Of a stretch of DNA of 64,000 bases, positions 8,254 to 17,004 are shown piece after piece. The position numbers and the translations under genes are program-made. The first letter of the stretch is position 1; each line of letters starts with the position of its first letter. The notes under the pieces are model-generated. The model was not told the origin of the DNA. It saw only the letters and a list, made by a program, of their open reading frames with translations, and ran no database searches. Source of the DNA: Pseudoflavitalea rhizosphaerae (GTDB lineage Bacteria; Bacteroidota; Bacteroidia; Chitinophagales; Chitinophagaceae); assembly GCF_003991355.1 (NCBI RefSeq), contig NZ_RCSU01000007.1, positions 186,001-250,000 of the forward strand. The letters run 5' to 3'.

Positions 8254-9543
8254 TTAAAATATCTCTTTCAAACTCTCTTCAGTAGCCTTAATAGTTGCAT
8301 CCAGGTGTTCCTGCTGCATGGCATTGTTCAGGAACCAGCTTTCAAAGGCAGAAGGCGGAAGATACACGCCGCGTTTCAGCATGGCATGGAAATATTTCTT
8401 GAAGAGATCATTGTTGGCGCTGGAAGCAGAAGCGAAATCAGTTACAGGCTTATCGCTGAAATGTACGCTGATCATGGACCCCAGTTGATTGATCACATAA
8501 GGTGTACCGGAAGCTTTCAACACTTTGTCAAGTCCATCTCTCAAATACGTTGTTTTATCATCCAGCTCATTCAGCAGATTCGGTTGCTCATTAAGGATAG
8601 ACAATAATGTATAACCTGCGATCATGGCAATAGGGTTTCCGCTGAGGGTACCCGCCTGGTAAACGCTACCAAGTGGGGCTACCATTTCCATGATCTTGCG
8701 TTTGCCGCCGAATGCGCCAACGGGTAATCCACCTCCGATCACTTTTCCATAAGTGACAAGGTCCGCATCGATTTTCAATTTCTCCTGGGCACCACCGCGG
8801 GCAAGCCTGAAGCCCGTCATCACTTCATCGAAAATGAAAACGATCCCTTCTGCATCGCAGATCTTACGGATACCTTCCAGGAAACCAGGTTGCGGAATGA
8901 TGCATCCCATATTGCCGGCAACTGGCTCCACGATGATGGCCGCCACCTGTGATTTGTTTTCAGCAACAAGTTTTTCAACCGCCGCCAGATCGTTGTAAGC
9001 GCAGGTTAGTGTATCGGCGGCTGTGGTAGCAGTAACGCCAGGCACAGCCTGGATATTCAATGTGGCCACGCCGCTTCCCGCTTTCACGAGAAAGGAGTCT
9101 GCATGGCCATGATAACAACCTTCGAACTTGATGATCTTATTCCTGCCGGTGTAACCGCGGGCCACGCGGATAGCGCTCATACAGGCTTCTGTTCCACTGC
9201 TCACCATGCGGATCAGGTCTACGTTTGGCGTCATGGTTTTGATCAGTTCCGCCATTCTGATCTCCAGTTCAGTAGGAGCTCCGTAAGACGTGGAGAACAC
9301 TGCCTGCTCCTGGATGGCTTTCACCAACGGCGCATATGCATGACCGAGGATCATCGGCCCCCAGGAAGCAATGTAATCGATATAACGGTTGCCGTCCACA
9401 TCGTACAGGTAAGTGCCTTCAGCACGCTGGATGAAAAGTGGCGTGCCGCCTACGCTTCTGAATGCACGAACGGGAGAGTTAACACCTCCCGGAATGCTTT
9501 CCTGTGCACGGTTGAACAGCTCAATGCTTTTAGTATTGTTCAT
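8254..9543 (-). CDS. hemL: Glutamate-1-semialdehyde 2,1-aminomutase
   Basis: PLP-dependent enzyme that turns glutamate-1-semialdehyde into 5-aminolevulinate, step two of C5-type heme synthesis. The 429-residue product has the class III aminotransferase fold, the GSA motif EGCYHGHADSF, the FDEVMTGFR cofactor-binding motif, and the Schiff-base lysine K267 in VTYGKVIGGGLPVGAFG. The frame is open to 9627, but the extra 28 codons translate palindromic repeat B, so the start is the ATG at 9543 (MNNTKSIELF). It is the last gene of the minus-strand heme operon. Repeat B occupies most of the 142-nt gap from hemB. Confidence 0.96.
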   Translation of the reverse strand: MNNTKSIELFNRAQESIPGGVNSPVRAFRSVGGTPLFIQRAEGTYLYDVDGNRYIDYIASWGPMILGHAYAPLVKAIQEQAVFSTSYGAPTELEIRMAELIKTMTPNVDLIRMVSSGTEACMSAIRVARGYTGRNKIIKFEGCYHGHADSFLVKAGSGVATLNIQAVPGVTATTAADTLTCAYNDLAAVEKLVAENKSQVAAIIVEPVAGNMGCIIPQPGFLEGIRKICDAEGIVFIFDEVMTGFRLARGGAQEKLKIDADLVTYGKVIGGGLPVGAFGGKRKIMEMVAPLGSVYQAGTLSGNPIAMIAGYTLLSILNEQPNLLNELDDKTTYLRDGLDKVLKASGTPYVINQLGSMISVHFSDKPVTDFASASSANNDLFKKYFHAMLKRGVYLPPSAFESWFLNNAMQQEHLDATIKATEESLKEIF

Positions 9544-9573
9544 AGAAAGAATGTTATGTTTTGTTTCGCTGCC

Positions 9574-9682
9574 GCCAGTAGCTCGCCTCTGGCGAGTTAC
9601 TTCTATTTGTTCGCCTCCGGCGAACACTGCGTCGCCGGAGGCGACTAATCAAAAGTCACTCGCCGGAGGCGAGCGACTGGGC
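9574..9682. repeat. Palindromic repeat, copy B (inside heme operon)
   Basis: A 109-bp full-length unit: terminal inverted repeats containing CTCGCC-TCT-GGCGAG at the left and CTCGCC-GGA-GGCGAG at the right, with GTTCGCCTCCGGCGAAC and TCGCCGGAGGCGA hairpins between. It fills the gap between the hemB stop codon and the hemL start, so the operon transcript carries it as a row of stable hairpins. Confidence 0.85.
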
Positions 9683-9685
9683 ACC

Positions 9686-10660
9686 CTAACTGATCAGCCT
9701 CACTGCGTCCTTTGCGAAGTATGTGGCAATCAGATCGGCTCCTGCACGCTTGATGGCGGTGAGTGTTTCAATGATAGCCTTGTCTTCATCTAAAATGCCG
9801 GCTTTCGCAGCCATCTTGATCATGCTGTATTCGCCGCTGATATTGTAGGCGCTAACGGGAATAGTTACGCTATCTTTTACTTCTCGGATGATATCCAGAT
9901 ATGCGAGTGCAGGTTTCACCATTACGATATCTGCACCCTCATCCACATCCATCAATGTTTCTTTGATGGCTTCAATACGATTGGCGTAGTTCATCTGGTA
10001 AGTTTTCTTGTCGCCAAAGCCTGGAGCAGAATCCAGGGCATCGCGGAAGGGGCCATAGAAGCAGGAAGCGTATTTGGCGCTGTAGCTCATGATGCCGGTC
10101 CGGGTGAAATTGTTTTCTTCCAGGGCTTCACGGATAGCCGCGATACGACCATCCATCATGTCGCTGGGAGCAACAAAGTCGGCGCCGGCCTGCGCGTGGC
10201 TCACGCTCATGGCTGCCAGCACTTCCACGGTAGCATCATTCACAATCTCCTGTCCTTCCACAATTCCATCATGACCAAAAGAAGAAAAAGGATCGAGGGC
10301 CACGTCCGTCATGACCAGCATATCCGGGCAGGCATTTTTCGCGGTCTTGATGGCGCGTTGCATCAGGCCGTCTGGGTTCACTGCTTCGGTTCCTTTATTA
10401 TCTTTCAGTTCATCCGGCACTTTCACGAAAAGCAGGATGCTTTTCAAACCGAGACTCCACAATTCTTTCACTTCGCGTGCGAGGTTATCCAGGCTCAGCC
10501 TGTAATAGCCGGGCATGGTGCTGATCTCTTCTTTAACGTCTTTACCTTCCACAACAAACAACGGCACGATAAAATCTTCCGGTCTGAGAATGGTTTCTGC
10601 CACCATCGCGCGGATGGCGGGAGATTGCCGGAGGATCCTGTTTCTTCTTTGTAAATACAT
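9686..10660 (-). CDS. hemB: Delta-aminolevulinic acid dehydratase (porphobilinogen synthase)
   Basis: Condenses two 5-aminolevulinate molecules to porphobilinogen. The 324-residue TIM-barrel protein carries both active-site lysines, in SYSAKYAS and MVKPALAYLD. The segment that holds the three zinc-binding cysteines in zinc-type enzymes reads DVALDPFSSFGHDG here, with Ala and Asp in place of Cys, so this is the magnesium-responsive, zinc-independent type. It lies 38 nt downstream of hemF on the same strand. Confidence 0.97.
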   Translation of the reverse strand: MYLQRRNRILRQSPAIRAMVAETILRPEDFIVPLFVVEGKDVKEEISTMPGYYRLSLDNLAREVKELWSLGLKSILLFVKVPDELKDNKGTEAVNPDGLMQRAIKTAKNACPDMLVMTDVALDPFSSFGHDGIVEGQEIVNDATVEVLAAMSVSHAQAGADFVAPSDMMDGRIAAIREALEENNFTRTGIMSYSAKYASCFYGPFRDALDSAPGFGDKKTYQMNYANRIEAIKETLMDVDEGADIVMVKPALAYLDIIREVKDSVTIPVSAYNISGEYSMIKMAAKAGILDEDKAIIETLTAIKRAGADLIATYFAKDAVRLIS

Positions 10661-10698
10661 GATCGTTTTATTTTAGTGAGATAACAGTTTTCTTTTTT

Positions 10699-11616
10699 CT
10701 ATACCCATTCTTTTGGACGAAGACAGGCTTCGAGTAATCTTTCTTCCTCGCTACCCGGAGCCGGCTGGTAATTGTATTCGAAGCGCACTGTTGGAGGCAG
10801 GCTCATCAGGATGCTTTCGATACGACCGTTGGTCTTCAGTCCGAAGAGCGTACCGCGGTCGTGCACCAGGTTGAACTCTGTATAACGGCCACGGCGGATT
10901 TCCTGCCAGTGTTTGTTGGCTGCATTCCATTCCATATTTTTCCTCTTTTCCACAATCGGTACGTAGGCGGAAATGAAAGCGTTGCCACATGCCTGTCCGA
11001 AACGAAACCAGAAATCAACGTCTTTCGTTTCATTGGGGCGTTGGTGATCGTAGAAAATGCCGCCAATGCCCCTGCGCTCGTTGTTGCGATGCGTATTCAC
11101 GAAATACTGATCGCATTCGCGTTTGAAATCAGGGTAGAAAGATGTGTCGAACTGATCGCAAACATTTTTATAGGTCGAATGAAAATGGATGGCATCTTCA
11201 TTGATCAAATAATAAGGTGTGAGGTCTGTGCCGCCACCGAACCAGCGGTCTGTAACGTTGTGGTTCTTATCGTACAATTCAAACATACGATAGTTACAAT
11301 GTACAGTGGGCACGAAAGGGTTGAGCGGGTGGACCACCAGCGAGAGGCCGCAGGCGAACCAGTTATCTCCATCAATTTTCAATTGATTGCGCATGGCATC
11401 GGTAACGGGACCGTACACTACGGATGTGTTCACGCCTCCTTTCTCGAATACTTTTCCATTGGCGATCACGCGGGTCTTGCCGCCGCCGCCTTCCGGACGT
11501 TCCCATTTGTCTTCGAAAAAGCGGGCCTGTCCGTCTGCTGCTTCCAGCGCAGCACAGATGTGGTTTTGAAGGTCGTGGATGAACGCGATCCAATTGTCTT
11601 TGATGGGATTGTTCAT
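10699..11616 (-). CDS. hemF: Oxygen-dependent coproporphyrinogen III oxidase
   Basis: Oxidatively decarboxylates two propionates of coproporphyrinogen III to give protoporphyrinogen IX, using O2. The 305-residue product shows HemF family blocks: RFFEDKWERPEGGGGKTRVI, the substrate-binding region WFGGGTDLTPYY, RGIGGIFYD and RRGRYTEFNLVHDRGT near the C-terminus. This is the cytoplasmic aerobic isozyme; no radical-SAM HemN is in the window. A T-rich tract and palindromic repeat C separate its start from the hemE stop. Confidence 0.97.
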   Translation of the reverse strand: MNNPIKDNWIAFIHDLQNHICAALEAADGQARFFEDKWERPEGGGGKTRVIANGKVFEKGGVNTSVVYGPVTDAMRNQLKIDGDNWFACGLSLVVHPLNPFVPTVHCNYRMFELYDKNHNVTDRWFGGGTDLTPYYLINEDAIHFHSTYKNVCDQFDTSFYPDFKRECDQYFVNTHRNNERRGIGGIFYDHQRPNETKDVDFWFRFGQACGNAFISAYVPIVEKRKNMEWNAANKHWQEIRRGRYTEFNLVHDRGTLFGLKTNGRIESILMSLPPTVRFEYNYQPAPGSEEERLLEACLRPKEWV

Positions 11617-11637
11617 TTATTTTTTTTTTCGAGAGTG

Positions 11638-11746
11638 GCCAGTCGCTCGCCTCTGGCGAGTGACTTCTAATGGTTCGCCTCCGGCGAACACCGCGTCGCC
11701 GGAGGCGACTAAATAAAAGTCACTCGCCAGAGGCGAGCGACTGGGC
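11638..11746. repeat. Palindromic repeat, copy C (inside heme operon)
   Basis: The clearest full-length copy, 109 bp. Its ends form an almost perfect 29-bp inverted repeat (begins GCCAGTCGCTCGCC, ends GGCGAGCGACTGGGC), each end itself a hairpin CTCGCC-TCT-GGCGAG or its complement. The centre holds GTTCGCCTCCGGCGAAC and TCGCCGGAGGCGA. It lies between the hemE stop and the hemF start. Confidence 0.88.
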
Positions 11747-11755
11747 GGCACTCCG

Positions 11756-12784
11756 CTATTTTTTCGTATAGGCTTTCACGGTATCAACAAACGCCCTTGC
11801 ATGATCTACCGGTACATTCGGCAGAATACCATGACCGAGATTGGCGACATGTTTATAGCCGCCGAATCCGTCCAGCATTTTCTTTACAGACTTTTCAATT
11901 TCCGGAATGGGGGCTAACAGTCTGGCAGGATCGAAGTTGCCTTGCAGTACCACGCGGTCGCCGGCTTGCTGACGTGCGAACTGTGGTGTATTGCACCAAT
12001 CGATACCCAGGCCATGTGCGCCGGTTGCCGCCATGCGGTCCAGGCTATGCCAGGCGCCTTTGGCGAAGATGATGGTGAGCACTTCGTCTTTCAGTGCTTC
12101 CACGATCTGGCGGATATAGAAAAGACTGTAAGTTTCGAAATCATCCTGGCTCAGGAGTCCGCCCCAGCTATCGAAGATCTGGATCACGTCTACACCCGCC
12201 TGCACCTGACCTTTCAGGTAAGCGATGGTAGTATCAGTGATCATCTGCAGCAGTTGGTGAGCTGTTTCAGGTTGGGTATAACAAAATGCTTTGGCTTCGT
12301 CGAATGTTTTGGAACCCTTGCCCTGCACCATATAGCAGAGGAGGGTCCAGGGAGCGCCGGCAAAACCGATCAGCGGTACGCGGCCTGCCAGTGTTTTTTT
12401 AGTGAGTCGAAGGGCATCGTAAACATAGCCAAGATGCTCATTCACATCAGGGATACGGAGTTTGGAAAGATCATTGATATGCTTGATAGGATCGGGTAAG
12501 AGCGGGCCCTTGCTTTCGATCATCTGTACTTCCATTCCCATGGCTTCAGGCACTACCAGGATATCCGAGAAAATGATTGCTGCATCCACACCCACCTGTT
12601 CAACAGGCTGAATGGTGATCTCTGTTGCCAGTTCGGGTATGCGGCACCGTTCGAAGAAAGAATACTTTGCCTTCAGTTTCATATAATCCGGGAGATAACG
12701 GCCAGCCTGACGCATCATCCATACTGGGGTACGTTCAGTGACTTCTCCTCTCAGTGTTCTTAATAACAGGTCGTTTTGCAGCAT
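11756..12784 (-). CDS. hemE: Uroporphyrinogen decarboxylase
   Basis: Removes the four acetate carboxyls of uroporphyrinogen III to give coproporphyrinogen III. The 342-residue product has the two UroD signatures: the N-terminal PVWMMRQAGRYLPDYM with the substrate-binding arginines, and GFAGAPWTLLCYMVQG in the middle. The catalytic-site aspartate lies in AAIIFSDILVVPEAMG. It is 15 nt downstream of hemD, and repeat C follows 9 nt after its stop codon. Confidence 0.97.
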   Translation of the reverse strand: MLQNDLLLRTLRGEVTERTPVWMMRQAGRYLPDYMKLKAKYSFFERCRIPELATEITIQPVEQVGVDAAIIFSDILVVPEAMGMEVQMIESKGPLLPDPIKHINDLSKLRIPDVNEHLGYVYDALRLTKKTLAGRVPLIGFAGAPWTLLCYMVQGKGSKTFDEAKAFCYTQPETAHQLLQMITDTTIAYLKGQVQAGVDVIQIFDSWGGLLSQDDFETYSLFYIRQIVEALKDEVLTIIFAKGAWHSLDRMAATGAHGLGIDWCNTPQFARQQAGDRVVLQGNFDPARLLAPIPEIEKSVKKMLDGFGGYKHVANLGHGILPNVPVDHARAFVDTVKAYTKK

Positions 12785-12799
12785 CTTTATTTATATTAA

Positions 12800-13519
12800 T
12801 TACTTCTTGATAAAATATTCCTTCACCAGGTCAAGCATACATTGCTGGGTAGGCGTTTTACATATGATCACTGTATTGTTCGTATAATCGGAAATGGCTT
12901 TGGCTGTTGTGTTACCGATGGCGAAGCATACGGTGGAAGCGGGCAGTTTATTGGCAGAGAAGAAACTGCTTACAGCGCTTGGACTGAAGAACAGTACACC
13001 ATCGATATTCTCTTTCAGTGTTACCGGTGTTTCGATGGTTTCATAGGTGATTACTTCGTTCACTTCAATGTCATGTTCACTGAGGATATTGGGCAGTTCA
13101 TCTCTTCGCTGGTTGCTGCAAAAGAAGACTACGCGGTGGATATCGTCGGCGGCAAGAATGGTCTCTGCCAGCAGCGCGCCAGTAAATACATCGCCGGTGG
13201 GCTCATTGTCGAATAGCTCGAGAATAGCATCCCTGGTGGTGCCTGCGAGTGAAAAGATCTGCCAGTGCGTAGGTGCGGCATCCAGGTCTTCATTGGCATG
13301 CAGTACTGCTGCCACAATTTCCACTGCGTTGCGGCTGGTGAAAATTACTGCCGTGCCTGGCTCATAAGTGAGTGGCAGCACGGTTTCCAGGGTTTCACCG
13401 CTGAGCACCGGTTCGATGAGGATCAGTTCTTCCTGGTGGAAGGCGATGCCCTGCTTCACTAAATTTTGTGTGAGTGAAGGGATCAATTTTTTTGTACTAA
13501 GGATACTGTATTGCGTCAT
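12800..13519 (-). CDS. hemD: Uroporphyrinogen-III synthase
   Basis: Cyclises hydroxymethylbilane to uroporphyrinogen III with inversion of ring D. The 239-residue product is poorly conserved, as usual for HemD, but has family landmarks: AVIFTSRNAVEIV, VVFFCSNQRRDELPNIL, and the C-terminal DGVLFFSPSAVSSF followed by FAIGNTTAKAI. I chose the ATG at 13519, 2 nt after the hemC stop; a TTG two codons upstream would instead overlap that stop. Its place between hemC and hemE supports the call. Confidence 0.93.
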   Translation of the reverse strand: MTQYSILSTKKLIPSLTQNLVKQGIAFHQEELILIEPVLSGETLETVLPLTYEPGTAVIFTSRNAVEIVAAVLHANEDLDAAPTHWQIFSLAGTTRDAILELFDNEPTGDVFTGALLAETILAADDIHRVVFFCSNQRRDELPNILSEHDIEVNEVITYETIETPVTLKENIDGVLFFSPSAVSSFFSANKLPASTVCFAIGNTTAKAISDYTNNTVIICKTPTQQCMLDLVKEYFIKK

Positions 13520-13521
13520 TT

Positions 13522-14448
13522 TCAATCAGGAAGATCAGTTTTTTGAATACCATCGGCAATTTCCTGTCCGCCGTTGGCGAGCAGTTCTGCTGCATAAGTT
13601 TTTCCTATTCCTGCAGCTTCTGAGATCTGTATCGTTTTATCGATTTCCACTTTATGTTTTCCGTCAACGGAAAGAATGTTACCACGGAAATGCACCTGGT
13701 TGTCTGAGATCTGCGCCAGTGCGCTGATAGGAGTTGAACAACCGCCGAGCAGAGCGCGGAGAAAATCCCTTTCAATTTTGGTACAGAGGTCGGTATTGGT
13801 ATCGTTGAAGGTGCTGCATGTTTGCAGCAGTGATATGTCATTGGTTCTGCAGGCTACGGTGATGGCGCCCTGTGCGGGAGCGGGCAGCATCCAGTCGAGT
13901 TCCACGGAGTTTTCCGGACGGAGTGCGATACGTTCCAGTCCTGCTGCGGCGAAGATGGCGCCGTTCCAATTGCTTTCCTCCAGTTTGCGAAGCCGTGTAT
14001 TCACGTTGCCCCGGAGGTTTTCGATGGTGTGATGCGGATAACGGTTCAGCCATTGTGCTTTGCGGCGGATGCTGCTGGTGGCAATGATGCAATCAGCAGC
14101 AGCGAGCTTATTGTCGAAAATAAAATGTTCTCCTTTATAGATCAGCAGGTCTTTCCAGGAAGCCCGTTTGAGAACGGCGGCCTGTGCAATGCCTTCGGGT
14201 AATTGTGTGGGCACATCTTTCATGGAGTGTACGGCCAGGTCGATCTTATTATTGAGCAGGGCAATATCGAGGCTGCGGGTGAAGATCCCCTGCACGCCCA
14301 TTTCATAAAGCGGGGTTTTGAGATCAACGTCTCCTTCGCTTTTGATATAAACCAGTTCTGCTTCAACGCCCTGATCGCTGAGCAGGCTTTTAACCTGGTT
14401 GGCCTGCCAAACTGCGAGCTGGCTCTCTCTTGTTCCTATTCTGATCAT
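13522..14448 (-). CDS. hemC: Hydroxymethylbilane synthase (porphobilinogen deaminase)
   Basis: Polymerises four porphobilinogens into hydroxymethylbilane. The 308-residue product starts IRIGTRESQLAVWQA and contains the catalytic aspartate D78 in HSMKDVPT and the arginine-rich SSIRRKAQW block. The cofactor-bearing cysteine is C237 in LLGGCSTPISA, where the dipyrromethane attaches. It is 95 nt downstream of hemA and tightly coupled to hemD. Confidence 0.97.
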   Translation of the reverse strand: MIRIGTRESQLAVWQANQVKSLLSDQGVEAELVYIKSEGDVDLKTPLYEMGVQGIFTRSLDIALLNNKIDLAVHSMKDVPTQLPEGIAQAAVLKRASWKDLLIYKGEHFIFDNKLAAADCIIATSSIRRKAQWLNRYPHHTIENLRGNVNTRLRKLEESNWNGAIFAAAGLERIALRPENSVELDWMLPAPAQGAITVACRTNDISLLQTCSTFNDTNTDLCTKIERDFLRALLGGCSTPISALAQISDNQVHFRGNILSVDGKHKVEIDKTIQISEAAGIGKTYAAELLANGGQEIADGIQKTDLPD

Positions 14449-14543
14449 AACATTTATATACCGGTGATGATAGCGCTGCGGAGGCGCGCGGATGGCCGCA
14501 AGGTAGTTGATACCCTGTTATCATCACTCAATTGATGGCAAAG

Positions 14544-15785
14544 TTAATTCGAACCTGTTGTAATAAACTCGTTGATGGCTTCGATGTACTGGCAGCCGCG
14601 AGTGTTTTGCTGGCGCATCTTGGTAGCCATTCCATTGATTACCCGCTGAATCTTCAGATCGGAATCAACCGGGCGGGTTGTTACTGTACCCGGACAAAGT
14701 TGAATATATGAAGGGAAGGTTTGAATTTCTTTCAGCTTGGTTTTAACCGCTTTGAGAACGGGCACATGCTTGCGCATCTCGTGCCAGTCTGTGAAGTCTG
14801 CAATATGCTCTTCGATAATCGCGAGCGCAAGCGGCACTTCCGCTTCCCTTTTCTGTAAAGTGGCGTCATTGATCTTCGACAGCTCATCAACATTTACAAG
14901 TTGAACGTTGGAAAGTTGGCGGGAGGATTCTTCCACATTGCAGGGGATCGAAAGATCGATCACCAGCTTATTGCCCTGGCCCTTGAGATGGGAAGCCAGA
15001 ATGGTGGGCGTAGCAGCATTGGTGGCTACGATGATAATATCTGATCTGCGGATATGATCTGTGAGCAGATCGGCAGGCACATATTGTACACCCAGTTCAA
15101 AAGCCAGTTCCGCAGCTTTTTCCTGCGTACGGTTGATGAGGGTGATATTGGTAGTGCCTAAATAATCGATGATATTCTTGCAGGTGCTTCTGCCGATCTT
15201 TCCCGTGCCGAGCAGCAGGATCTCTTTACCGGCAATATCTGCTATGTTTTCTTTGATGAACTGGATGGCGGCAAAAGAAACGGAAACCGTTCCACCACTC
15301 AGTCCAGTATTGTTCTTGATGGCTTTGGAAGATTGAAGCACGCTGTTCACCAGCCTTTCCGTGAATGTGCCGATAAATCCTTTCTCGCGTGCAAACTTCA
15401 CTGCTACTTTCAGTTGACCTACAATCTCATAGTCTCCGAGGATCTGCGAATCAAGTCCTGCGCCCACGGAAAACGTATGTTGAATAGCGCTCATGCCACT
15501 TTTCACATAAGCGAGTTGCGAAAAAGTATCTGCATTGCCTTCCGTTTGATGGCACAGTAATTGGATTAATTGTTCCGGCTGATCGGCGAAACCATAAATC
15601 TCTGTTCTGTTACAGGTGGAGAGGATGAATAATTCGTTGAGGCCATAAGAAGGCGCCAGTGAAAGAAGGGAAGCGTATTGGTCATTGTTGATAGCGAATT
15701 TTCCCCTGATGGCAGCATCTGTCTTCTTATAGTTAATTCCGGCAATAAAAAACTTCGATATGTCTTTGCTACTCTGTCCTGGCAT
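14544..15785 (-). CDS. hemA: Glutamyl-tRNA reductase
   Basis: NADPH-dependent reduction of glutamyl-tRNA(Glu) to glutamate-1-semialdehyde, the committed step of C5 heme synthesis. The 413-residue product has the catalytic cysteine C58 in STCNRTEIY, the nucleotide-binding motif ILLLGTGKIGRSTCKN, and a C-terminal helical region. It is the first gene of the minus-strand operon (hemA-C-D-E-F-B-L), preceded by a TATTTTTG promoter element about 25 nt before the start codon and divergent from hemH. Confidence 0.97.
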   Translation of the reverse strand: MPGQSSKDISKFFIAGINYKKTDAAIRGKFAINNDQYASLLSLAPSYGLNELFILSTCNRTEIYGFADQPEQLIQLLCHQTEGNADTFSQLAYVKSGMSAIQHTFSVGAGLDSQILGDYEIVGQLKVAVKFAREKGFIGTFTERLVNSVLQSSKAIKNNTGLSGGTVSVSFAAIQFIKENIADIAGKEILLLGTGKIGRSTCKNIIDYLGTTNITLINRTQEKAAELAFELGVQYVPADLLTDHIRRSDIIIVATNAATPTILASHLKGQGNKLVIDLSIPCNVEESSRQLSNVQLVNVDELSKINDATLQKREAEVPLALAIIEEHIADFTDWHEMRKHVPVLKAVKTKLKEIQTFPSYIQLCPGTVTTRPVDSDLKIQRVINGMATKMRQQNTRGCQYIEAINEFITTGSN

Positions 15786-15810
15786 GAAAGTGAATTTCTA
15801 AATCACAGCG

Positions 15811-15818
15811 CAAAAATA
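15811..15818 (-). promoter_or_regulatory. Promoter element of the hemA operon
   Basis: Minus-strand TATTTTTG fits TAnnTTTG and stands 26 nt before the hemA ATG. A clear -33 element is not visible. Confidence 0.5.
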
Positions 15819-15933
15819 CCCTCGGAAGCGTCAATCACCTAATCTGTCTGTCATTCTACTGTCATTTTACTGTATGATAAAGGTCACATAAAATAGTGAT
15901 CAACCTCAGTGAACTTTTCATTCAATACAAAGT

Positions 15934-15941
15934 TACTTTTG
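15934..15941 (+). promoter_or_regulatory. Promoter element of hemH
   Basis: TACTTTTG fits the Bacteroidetes -7 consensus and ends 17 nt before the hemH ATG, implying a very short leader. The hemA and hemH promoters lie about 115 bp apart in one shared divergent region. Confidence 0.55.
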
Positions 15942-15957
15942 CAAATCATTCGAAAAT

Positions 15958-16983
15958 ATGGCAATGGTTAAAAAAGGAATTGTATTGATGAATCTCGGCA
16001 GCCCGGATTCTACAGCAGTAAAAGATGTGCGCAGATACCTGGATGAATTTCTGATGGATAAGCGGGTGATCGATACTCCCTTACTCTGGAGAGCTCTGTT
16101 GGTGAAAGGTATCATTGTGCCTTTCCGCGCACCAAAATCAGCTGAAGCTTATAAGAGTATCTGGACAAAAGACGGATCTCCGTTGATCGTGATCAGTAAA
16201 CAACAACAGCAGGCATTGCAGGAACAGGTGGAAGAGCCTGTGGCCATCGCCATGCGTTATGGCAATCCTGCACCCTGGGATGCTTTTGATGAGCTGATGC
16301 AGAAAGCACCCGGGCTGGAAGAAGTGGTACTGGTGCCGATGTATCCGCATTATGCCATGAGCAGTTATGAAACTGCTATGGAATATGCTAAGAAAGTGCA
16401 TAGGGATAGAAAATATCCATTTAAACTGTCGGTTGTTCCCCCGTTCTATAAGGATCCCCGTTATATCGATGCGTTGTCTGAAAGCATCAGGCCCTTCCTG
16501 ACTGAAGACTATGATCATATTGTATTCAGTTATCATGGGATCCCGGAAAGGCATGTTGAAAAAACAGACCCTTCAGGAAAACATTGCCTGAAGATAGGTG
16601 ACTGTTGTAATGTTGCTAATCCGGCGCATGCTTTCTGCTATCGCCATCAAATTCTGGAAACTACAAAGCTGGTGGCTGAAAAGCTGAATATCCCGAAAGA
16701 GAAATACAGTCATTCCTTTCAAAGCAGGCTGGGGCGTGACGAATGGCTGAAACCCTATACAGCTGTGCGTTTGGCCGAAATGCCGAAGGAGGGGATCAAA
16801 AAACTGCTGGTGGTTTGTCCGGCCTTTGTAGCTGATTGCCTGGAAACCCTGGAAGAGATGGCAGAGGAAGGAAAGGAAATATTTTTACATGCGGGTGGAG
16901 AATCATTTACATTGATCCCCTGTATGAATGAGCATCCCAAATGGATCGGGGCTTTGAAGGAATTAGTGCAGGACGCGAAATAA
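15958..16983 (+). CDS. hemH: Ferrochelatase
   Basis: Inserts Fe(II) into protoporphyrin IX to make protoheme. The 341-residue product has the metal-site histidine H193 in FSYHGIPERH and the glutamate E262 in FQSRLGRDEWL, with a C-terminal CPAFVADCLETLEE block. Between the two halves is a cysteine-rich segment (C210, C216, C217, C227; around LKIGDCCNVANPAHAFCYRH), which I do not recall in the E. coli enzyme and which could be a metal or Fe-S ligand set. hemJ follows 21 nt downstream, so the two final steps are co-transcribed opposite the rest of the pathway. Confidence 0.96.
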   Translation: MAMVKKGIVLMNLGSPDSTAVKDVRRYLDEFLMDKRVIDTPLLWRALLVKGIIVPFRAPKSAEAYKSIWTKDGSPLIVISKQQQQALQEQVEEPVAIAMRYGNPAPWDAFDELMQKAPGLEEVVLVPMYPHYAMSSYETAMEYAKKVHRDRKYPFKLSVVPPFYKDPRYIDALSESIRPFLTEDYDHIVFSYHGIPERHVEKTDPSGKHCLKIGDCCNVANPAHAFCYRHQILETTKLVAEKLNIPKEKYSHSFQSRLGRDEWLKPYTAVRLAEMPKEGIKKLLVVCPAFVADCLETLEEMAEEGKEIFLHAGGESFTLIPCMNEHPKWIGALKELVQDAK

Positions 16984-17004
16984 ATCCTGACCAAACTACT
17001 GTTT

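Noticed and set aside
9543-9627. Longer hemL start translating MFAGGEQIEVTRQ
   Set aside because: The extra codons are read from palindromic repeat B and have no family counterpart.
9574-11746. Repeated palindromes as a possible CRISPR array
   Set aside because: The copies are kilobases apart, with no regular spacers and no cas genes.
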